From assembly GCA_947503655.1 (NCBI GenBank), contig CANNEP010000025.1:1-37245 (forward strand): a stretch of DNA of 37,245 nucleotides, in the 5' to 3' direction. This DNA comes from an uncultured Microbacterium sp. GTDB taxonomy: Bacteria; Actinomycetota; Actinomycetes; Actinomycetales; Microbacteriaceae. Numbering within the stretch: position 1 is the stretch's first letter; the number at the start of each line of letters is the position of its first letter. The notes below the pieces were generated by a model. The model saw nothing but the letters and a program-made list of their open reading frames with translations. It had not been told where the DNA came from and searched no databases. The position numbers and the translations under genes were made by a program. This document shows, piece after piece, positions 32,220-37,245 of the stretch.

Positions 32220-32504
32220 ATGACCAATCCAACTGTTGTACCGCCCGTCGTTTATGTCGCGATTCGCACGCGCAACGAGGGCACCGAAATGGCGGCCGAG
32301 ATTCGCGAGCTTCGTGATGGCCGCAAAGCACTGCTGACGTACACGTCGCTCGATCGCCTGCTTTCGCTTGCGGGCCCGAACCAGTCGTGGATCGTCATCC
32401 GCACCGAAGAACTCGAGGGGCTCAAAAAGGAGCAACCCTTCGACGTCGTTATCTTCGACCTCGAGATTCCGGAGATGTATCGCGCGGACGGAGCAATCGC
32501 ATGA
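32220..32504 (+). CDS. SAV_915-type small protein
   Basis: 94 aa from ATG 32220 with AAGGGG 7-8 nt upstream. The core IRELRDGRKALLTYTSLDRL, followed by GPNQSWIVI, resembles the SAV_915 family (DGRxALLxYTSLDRL), small soluble actinobacterial proteins of unknown role often near ESX/WXG genes. No signal peptide. It ends in ATGA overlapping the next gene, so it is the first member of a coupled four-gene operon. Family assignment is from recalled pattern. It could be an adaptor or chaperone for the secreted proteins, which is inference only. Confidence 0.75.
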   Translation: MTNPTVVPPVVYVAIRTRNEGTEMAAEIRELRDGRKALLTYTSLDRLLSLAGPNQSWIVIRTEELEGLKKEQPFDVVIFDLEIPEMYRADGAIA

Positions 32505-32800
32505 CCGACATTGCGATGGATCCGGAGGTCATGAAGAAGCATGCCGAAGCGCATGATCTCGTCGTTGAAGAGGCCCGGACCGCACTCAACAAGACGCCCC
32601 GTAGCGTCGATGCGGGCCTGGGTTCGAACTCTGTGGCGACCATCATTACCAAAGTGGTCAATCATGTTGATGCCGTCTATCGAGTGCACGGCACGTTGGC
32701 TGAACTCACACGCGGCATCGCAACTGACTCGACGAAGACAGAAGAGGCCATGAGCACCAGTATCGAACGGCTTGCTAAGGAGGTGGATGACGACCAATGA
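32501..32800 (+). CDS. Small helical ESX/EspC-like protein
   Basis: 99 aa, predicted all-alpha. The N-terminal helix (DPEVMKKHAEAHDLVVEEAR) and the C-terminal helices (VNHVDAVYRVHGTLAEL, STSIERLAKEV) flank a polar turn, giving a helical hairpin of the size of EspC/WXG100-type secreted proteins. No strict WXG motif is present. ATG 32501 overlaps the previous stop (ATGA), and its own stop overlaps the next start in the same way. Such small proteins usually pair with a larger partner for type VII export; the next gene is the obvious partner. Confidence 0.72.
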   Translation: MTDIAMDPEVMKKHAEAHDLVVEEARTALNKTPRSVDAGLGSNSVATIITKVVNHVDAVYRVHGTLAELTRGIATDSTKTEEAMSTSIERLAKEVDDDQ

Positions 32801-34011
32801 GCGCTATCGACACGTTTGTGGCCGGCACGCCGTCCGAGATCAAAGCCGCAGCAGAGCTGCTTGACCCCGCGCTTAAGTCAGCCCTCGATTACTCCAAGTC
32901 CGCCGGTCAAGTCATTCCAACGTCCGTACGTAGCCACTGGTACGGACGTTCAGCGGACGCCTACGTTTCACTCCTGCATGACATCGGTGACGCCAGCAGT
33001 GATCTCATCGGCTTCACTCGCGATGGCGCGGAGAAGTTGCGTGCATATGCCGGGCAGCTCGAACGCATGCAAAACGACTTCGCTGACCACCGCGATAAGG
33101 CGTCGGCCGAAGGCCTTTCGGTCTCAGGCAACACCATCAGCGCCCCCATTGCGCCCACCAGCTATGTGGTCACGGATCGCGATGACCCCAATTGGGATGC
33201 CTGGCAGCGGTATCAGGACCGCGTGAAAACCTACAACCGCATTGCCGAAGATGTCGGCTCCTGGTGGGGTGAATTGGAAGTTTGGGTTCACGAGAATCTC
33301 GATGCTTTCGCTGGAACCATTCCCACAGAAAGCGCGCTGACGACCGCTCTTGGTGCGCTTGCAGATGCGGGTGCAGACATCCCAAAGGAATACATCGGCT
33401 ATCAGGGAGACCTGTGGAAGGCCAACTCGGAGTTCCTCACGAAAGAGGGCGAGCGGTTACGCTCAGAGGCCGCCGACTGGGTGCGCAAACTCCGCTCCGG
33501 TAACCCCGCTGTGCGCGCTGCGGCCGAAGCCGCGAACCCACATGGTCTGCGTTGGCAGGCCAGCGAGGTGGAAGAGCTCGCGCAGAAACTCGGCAAAACC
33601 GCGAAATGGGTTCCCGGCGTGGGCTGGGTTCTCGATGGCGTCGACTTCGTGAAGGCACTAGAAGGCGATGGATCGCCGAGTTCGGTCGGCGTCGAAGTGA
33701 TTGCCGGCACCGCAGGCGGAATCCTCGGCGGCATCGCGGTCGGCGCAGGCATCGCGGCCGCCGGAATTACTGCACCGGTGTGGGTTCCCGTCGCGGCGGG
33801 CGCAGCGATCGCGATTGGCGTCGGCGCGGGCGCCGTCTGGGCGTACGAAAGTTGGGTGCCGCAAGACGTGCGCGAGGCAATCGATGCTGGCCTCAGCGAT
33901 GCGTGGGATGCCACAACTGACTTTGCCGAAGACGCCTGGGATAACACCACCGAGTTCGTCGGCGATGTCGGACACAATATTGGCAAGGCATGGGATGGTC
34001 TGTGGAACTAG
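32797..34011 (+). CDS. WXG-like large protein with hydrophobic C-terminal region, candidate type VII substrate/effector
   Basis: 404 aa. The N-terminal 100 residues form a helical hairpin with RSHWYGRSADAYVSLL at the turn (W-x-G element) and long helices either side, as in WXG100/LXG-type secretion domains. The middle part (about 125-290) is helical with many Trp residues (DDPNWDAWQRYQDRV, GSWWGELEVWVHENL). Residues about 294-355 are a Gly/Ala-rich hydrophobic hairpin (AGGILGGIAVGAGIAAAGI, then VAAGAAIAIGVGAGAVWAY), able to insert in membranes. The tail carries near-repeats DAWDATTDFAE / DAWDNTTEFVG / KAWDGLW. No nuclease or other enzyme motif is seen. A pore-forming toxin or membrane-targeting effector is an inference; a structural surface protein is also possible. 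No ESX machinery is in the window. Confidence 0.75.
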   Translation: MSAIDTFVAGTPSEIKAAAELLDPALKSALDYSKSAGQVIPTSVRSHWYGRSADAYVSLLHDIGDASSDLIGFTRDGAEKLRAYAGQLERMQNDFADHRDKASAEGLSVSGNTISAPIAPTSYVVTDRDDPNWDAWQRYQDRVKTYNRIAEDVGSWWGELEVWVHENLDAFAGTIPTESALTTALGALADAGADIPKEYIGYQGDLWKANSEFLTKEGERLRSEAADWVRKLRSGNPAVRAAAEAANPHGLRWQASEVEELAQKLGKTAKWVPGVGWVLDGVDFVKALEGDGSPSSVGVEVIAGTAGGILGGIAVGAGIAAAGITAPVWVPVAAGAAIAIGVGAGAVWAYESWVPQDVREAIDAGLSDAWDATTDFAEDAWDNTTEFVGDVGHNIGKAWDGLWN

Positions 34012-34772
34012 GTAGTACTGATGTCGTGGTCCCGCCTCGCGCGGGCTGGCAGGCACCGAAAGGCACCCTGACGCCCCTCTACGTGATCGCGGCGGTTGTC
34101 GCTGTGATCATCGTGGTGTGGCTGGGCTCGGTCACGGTCGCCACGGGTTCCCCCGCGATCGCTCTTTTCGCACTCAGTGTGCTTGCGCTCATGGGCGTCG
34201 GCATCGGCATTCTCGCCGCAAAGGCGCGCGCCACCCGCCCGCTCGTGGTGCGGGTGGCTGCCACCACCGACACCGTGACGTTTGATGCCGGAGACGGCAC
34301 CCGCCCCCTGTTGCGTTCGCTCGCTCCGATCGGCGTCGTCATGCTCGTAAGCCTCATCGCACTTCTGATCCGCAGCGAGCTCTACGGGGAGTCCGGCGAG
34401 GCCGTGTTCTCCGGCGTTGGCCGCTTCGGTTCGGTCGTGTTCTTTGCCGTCAGTGTGCTCGTCATTCCACCCAGCATTCGTGCGTGGCGTGGCTCCACGG
34501 GCGCGGCGCTCGTGCTCTCGCGCGAAGGCATCACCCTGTCGGTTCCGCGCACCGGCGGTTCGGCGGCGTGGGCAAGCATCGGTGATGCCTCGTTCGCTTC
34601 CGAACGCGCCACGGTGTTGGCAAGTACGGGAAGCTTCTCGTGGGCCTCTCGCGACCTCGCGAGCGACCCGGTGGTGCTGACCGACTTAATCCGGTATTAC
34701 GCAGAGAATCCTGCGGCACGCACAACCATTGGTTCCGGAACCATGGAACTCCTGCACTCCGGCCGCTTCTAG
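33990..34772 (+). CDS. Hypothetical membrane protein, possible partner/immunity of the WXG-like protein
   Basis: 260 aa from ATG 33990, overlapping the previous gene by 22 nt with AAGG upstream; GTG 34002 and 34026 are alternatives. About four helices: two near residues 29-75, one near 108-126, one near 143-160. A soluble C-terminal domain (about 165-260) has a PH-like pattern, with LVLSREGITLSVPRTGGSAAW and SIGDASFASERATVL. No family name is certain. Last gene of the coupled operon; its stop overlaps the convergent kinase stop in CTAG. Position and membrane location suit an immunity protein or secretion partner, which is inference. Confidence 0.75.
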   Translation: MGWSVELGSTDVVVPPRAGWQAPKGTLTPLYVIAAVVAVIIVVWLGSVTVATGSPAIALFALSVLALMGVGIGILAAKARATRPLVVRVAATTDTVTFDAGDGTRPLLRSLAPIGVVMLVSLIALLIRSELYGESGEAVFSGVGRFGSVVFFAVSVLVIPPSIRAWRGSTGAALVLSREGITLSVPRTGGSAAWASIGDASFASERATVLASTGSFSWASRDLASDPVVLTDLIRYYAENPAARTTIGSGTMELLHSGRF

Positions 34773-35635
34773 TCGGCAAGCACCGGATGCAGGTGCCTAG
34801 TCTGTAGGGCGGTGCGCGCCTGGCGCGCACCCGCCTGCAGGCTCTCGGCGAGGGGCGCGCCCATGATGTGTGCAGCCAAGAATCCGGCCATGAAAGCGTC
34901 GCCAGCACCATTCGTGTCGACGATGCGATCGATGGGTTCGGCGGCCGTGCGCACGATGACGCCATCATCGGCCACTGCGATCGCCCCGCGCGCCCCGAGC
35001 GTGCACACGGCGATCGTCGGGCCGCGTTGCACACACGACCGAATGAGTGCTTCGGGGCTGTCGGTGGCATCCCCGTTCATGAACACGATGTCGGCGTTGC
35101 GCAGAAACGGCTCGTGAAACTCGGCCGCGCCGTCGTAGTCATGCAGATCAACCCAGATCGTCGGCGGCATCGCCGTCGCTCGCAATTCGGTGATGATCGC
35201 TCGCCCGGTTTCGGTGAGGTCGATAACCGCGTGGTCGGAACCATCGAACGCGGCGACCAGGTCGGCGTGCTGGTGCGCGGAGGCGGGCGCGGGTGTAGAG
35301 AGGTACAGCGATACGCGTTCTCCTGCCGTCGTCATGAGGTTGAGGTGCCGCTCGGTGCGGTCAGCTTCGTGCGCCGTAACGGTGACACCTGCGCCGCGAA
35401 GAGCATCGGCCACCCGGCGTCCGTCATCATCGGATGCCAGTAGCGTGTGCAGCGCAACGTCCAGACCCAGCGATGTGAGATGCAACGCCTTGCCAGCGCT
35501 GGTTCCGCCTACCGCATGCCATCGGTCCTGCGCAAACTGCATGTGGGGCACGGGTTCGGGCAGGTGGTCGAGGAGCACCATTTCGTTCCACGACGCAGGG
35601 CCGAAGATCACAACGCGCGCCGGCGAATCTGCCAT
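34769..35635 (-). CDS. PfkB family carbohydrate kinase
   Basis: 288 aa ribokinase fold. VVIFGPASWNEMVLLDHLPEP and WHAVGGTSAGKALHLTSLGLDV are the N-terminal sugar-binding region. IVDTNGAGDAFMAGFLAAH is PfkB signature 2, with the catalytic Asp in GAGD. It phosphorylates a sugar or nucleoside with ATP; the substrate cannot be named. Start ATG 35635 is one base after the PadR stop (TGACATG), so the two genes are coupled. Confidence 0.88.
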   Translation of the reverse strand: MADSPARVVIFGPASWNEMVLLDHLPEPVPHMQFAQDRWHAVGGTSAGKALHLTSLGLDVALHTLLASDDDGRRVADALRGAGVTVTAHEADRTERHLNLMTTAGERVSLYLSTPAPASAHQHADLVAAFDGSDHAVIDLTETGRAIITELRATAMPPTIWVDLHDYDGAAEFHEPFLRNADIVFMNGDATDSPEALIRSCVQRGPTIAVCTLGARGAIAVADDGVIVRTAAEPIDRIVDTNGAGDAFMAGFLAAHIMGAPLAESLQAGARQARTALQTRHLHPVLAD

Positions 35636-35636
35636 G

Positions 35637-36239
35637 TCAGGCGTCTCTCGATCTGGACGCTACGCCAGCCGCGTCGAGCCGCTCAAGCAGCCAGTCAATG
35701 CGGGCGGCCTCGTCGCGGTGGTACCGTACCGACCACTCCAGGGCGACGGTCGCGTAAGCCCACTCCGACACTTTGGCGGAGTTTGCGGCGTGCTCTTGCG
35801 CGCGTGCGGCGCGGTCGAGGGCATCATGCTTGTGCTCAAGCAAAAGCTCGCGCAAGCGCCCCTTTTTGCCGTTGTGCGCAGCCCACACACGCAACATGAG
35901 CGGGTGCTTCAAAACCACCGGCTCGGGTGGCAGTTCGTCGGCCCAGCGGGTGATGTTTTCGCGACCGAGATCGGTGATCGTGTACAACCGGCGCGCCCGC
36001 GCCTCGTAGGTGGTATCAATTCGCGACTCGGCGAGTCCGAGGGCCTCGAGGCGGCGCAATTCCGCATAGATCTGGCTGTGCGATGGCGCCCAGTAGAAGA
36101 ACGCGAGGCTCTGCTCGGCCCAGCGCTTCACGTCGTAGCCGGAGAACTCGCCACCGAATGACAGCACACCTAGTGCCGCCCACGCGGTGGGCGGAATTTC
36201 AACCAGAGGGGCGTCGTCAGTGGCGGTCACGGTGCCCAT
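35637..36239 (-). CDS. PadR family transcriptional regulator
   Basis: 200 aa. The N-terminal winged helix reads TAWAALGVLSFGGEFSGYDVKRWAE, then WAPSHSQIYAELRRLEALGL and RARRLYTITDLGRENI, the PadR fold (PF03551). The C-terminal helices (KGRLRELLLEHKHDALDRAARA to VALEWSVRYHRDEAARIDWLLERL) are the dimerisation coil. It likely represses the divergent esterase gene and possibly itself through the operator at 36295-36311. ATG 36239 lacks a good ribosome site; GTG 36230 is an alternative. Confidence 0.88.
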   Translation of the reverse strand: MGTVTATDDAPLVEIPPTAWAALGVLSFGGEFSGYDVKRWAEQSLAFFYWAPSHSQIYAELRRLEALGLAESRIDTTYEARARRLYTITDLGRENITRWADELPPEPVVLKHPLMLRVWAAHNGKKGRLRELLLEHKHDALDRAARAQEHAANSAKVSEWAYATVALEWSVRYHRDEAARIDWLLERLDAAGVASRSRDA

Positions 36240-36254
36240 CTTCGCACGGCGGTC

Positions 36255-36283
36255 TTGACCGCGTCGCGTTGTCGTGGCATATT
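36255..36283 (+). promoter_or_regulatory. Sigma-70-type promoter of the esterase gene
   Basis: TTGACC (36255-36260), 17-bp spacer, CATATT (36278-36283). It points toward the esterase gene and lies just upstream of the PadR-like operator. Confidence 0.55.
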
Positions 36284-36294
36284 TCTATTCAAAG

Positions 36295-36311
36295 TATGTC
36301 AAATAGACATA
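36295..36311. promoter_or_regulatory. PadR-type operator
   Basis: TATGTC-AAATA-GACATA is a perfect inverted repeat with 6-bp arms. It contains the ATGT...ACAT half-sites of PadR/LmrR operators. It lies in an AT-rich island between the divergent padR and esterase genes, at the likely esterase transcription start. Confidence 0.7.
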
Positions 36312-36331
36312 TTCACGGTCGAAGGAGACCG

Positions 36332-37245
36332 ATGAACGAAACACAACAAATGCTCGCCGTGCTGAACGAATCGTTCCCGCGACTCACCGCGATGAGCCCG
36401 CTTGAAGCCCGCGCCGCGGTGGATGCCCGCGTCGTTGCCGCGACCAATATCGATGCCGTCAGCCGCACTGACGACGTAAGCATTGGTTCCGACAACCTCC
36501 TCGTGCGGGTGTACTACCCCTACGAAACGGTCGACGGAACCCCGGTGGTCGTTTTCGCGCATGGCGGCGGTTATCTGCATGGTTCCATTGCGAGCCACGA
36601 CCGCTTCTGCCGCGAGTGGAGTGCTGAAATGCACAGCATCGTGGTGTCGGTCGAGTACCGCCTCGCGCCGGAAGTGACCGCGCTCGAATCGATCGACGAC
36701 ATGGTCGCGGCGGCCGAATGGGCAGCCGCGCAGTGGCCCGATCGCGGCCTCATTCTCTCCGGCGACAGCGCCGGTGGCGGCATTGCCGCGAGCGCCACGC
36801 TCACGCTGCGCGACCGCGGCAGCTCACCCGTTGTCGGCCAAGTGCTGTTTTATCCGATGCTTGATCCCCTCATGGCATCTGACACCTACCGCACGAATGC
36901 GGAGGGCTATTTCGTCACCGTCGAGCTACTCGCCTACTACTGGAAGCAGACGATCGGAACCGCACCGGAGTTGCGAGAAGACCCGCGAGTGAATGCGCTG
37001 CTGGCATCGCACCACGAGGTTCCGCCCACCATTATCGTGACCGCTGGCCTCGACCCGCTCGCCGGCGAAGGTGTCGCCCTCGCTGAGGCGCTCGCCGATG
37101 CCGGCACCGCCGTCGTGCACCGCCGCTACCCCGACCAGTTTCACGGCTTCATCACCTACGGCGCCTTTGGCCCGGCGCAGAGCGCGCGCCGCATTCTGTG
37201 GGCCGACCTGCACACTCACCTTCACGTTCCTGCACAGGAGGCACG
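36332..37245 (+). CDS. Alpha/beta hydrolase, HSL family esterase (3' end off window)
   Basis: At least 304 aa visible; the frame is open to the window edge. HGGGYLHGS near residues 80-88 is the oxyanion-hole motif of the hormone-sensitive-lipase family. The nucleophile is Ser in GDSAGGG near 148; TAGLDPLAGEG holds the Asp and FHGF the His. No signal peptide, so a cytoplasmic carboxylesterase acting on short-chain esters. AAGGAG lies 6 nt before ATG 36332. It is divergent from padR and probably under its control. The full family is about 310-320 aa, so little is missing. Confidence 0.9.
   Translation, partial: MNETQQMLAVLNESFPRLTAMSPLEARAAVDARVVAATNIDAVSRTDDVSIGSDNLLVRVYYPYETVDGTPVVVFAHGGGYLHGSIASHDRFCREWSAEMHSIVVSVEYRLAPEVTALESIDDMVAAAEWAAAQWPDRGLILSGDSAGGGIAASATLTLRDRGSSPVVGQVLFYPMLDPLMASDTYRTNAEGYFVTVELLAYYWKQTIGTAPELREDPRVNALLASHHEVPPTIIVTAGLDPLAGEGVALAEALADAGTAVVHRRYPDQFHGFITYGAFGPAQSARRILWADLHTHLHVPAQEA

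Overview
The window is a high-GC actinobacterial chromosome segment, most likely from Microbacteriaceae (Micrococcales). This rests on codon bias, frequent GTG/TTG starts, a short HU protein, a CopD-CtaG fusion and several protein types common in that family; it is inference, since no search was possible. Gene density is high, with many 4-base ATGA/GTGA stop-start overlaps. I saw no rRNA, tRNA, CRISPR array, insertion sequence or prophage.

Layout. 1-7.1 kb: an acyl-CoA thioesterase running off the left edge, a membrane-anchored lipase, a short-chain dehydrogenase, a decayed quinone-oxidoreductase pseudogene, a Nudix-like regulator, a tandem universal stress protein and an acyl-CoA ligase. 7.2-12.7 kb: a two-domain VOC protein, a DUF6328 membrane protein, an S51 peptidase, a broken N-formylglutamate amidohydrolase, a flavin reductase, and trpF coupled to a nitronate monooxygenase. 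12.8-17.8 kb: TSUP exporter, pyridoxal kinase, EamA exporter, a beta-lactamase-fold lipoprotein that has lost its catalytic residues, and a heme pair (DUF2470 protein plus heme oxygenase) with an iron-repressor box. 17.8-25 kb: PIF1-like helicase, CopD-CtaG copper/oxidase-assembly fusion, HU, and the rpmB-rpmG-rpsN ribosomal operon with a structured leader.

25-32.1 kb is a long leftward zinc-centred block: znuA-znuC-znuB, zur, an UPF0718 permease with its TIGR03943 partner, an Ig-like/propeller membrane protein and a 3-methyladenine DNA glycosylase. A Zur box lies in the znuA promoter. A parS-like site sits at the 3' end of the glycosylase gene. 32.2-34.8 kb is a tightly overlapping four-gene cassette (SAV_915-type protein, small ESX/EspC-like helical protein, large WXG-like protein with a hydrophobic C-terminal part, membrane protein). 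It looks like a type VII secretion substrate or effector set and is the best candidate for an undescribed system. 34.8-37.2 kb: PfkB sugar kinase, PadR regulator and a divergent HSL-type esterase running off the right edge, with a PadR-like operator between them.

Two genome-scale signals cross the window. First, the 8-mer GGAACCAT/ATGGTTCC occurs 22 times (about 1 expected), 18 of them as CGGAACCAT, in both orientations and in several reading frames. Second, about a dozen genes have a TANNNT -10 box exactly 6 nt before the start codon, the layout of leaderless transcription.
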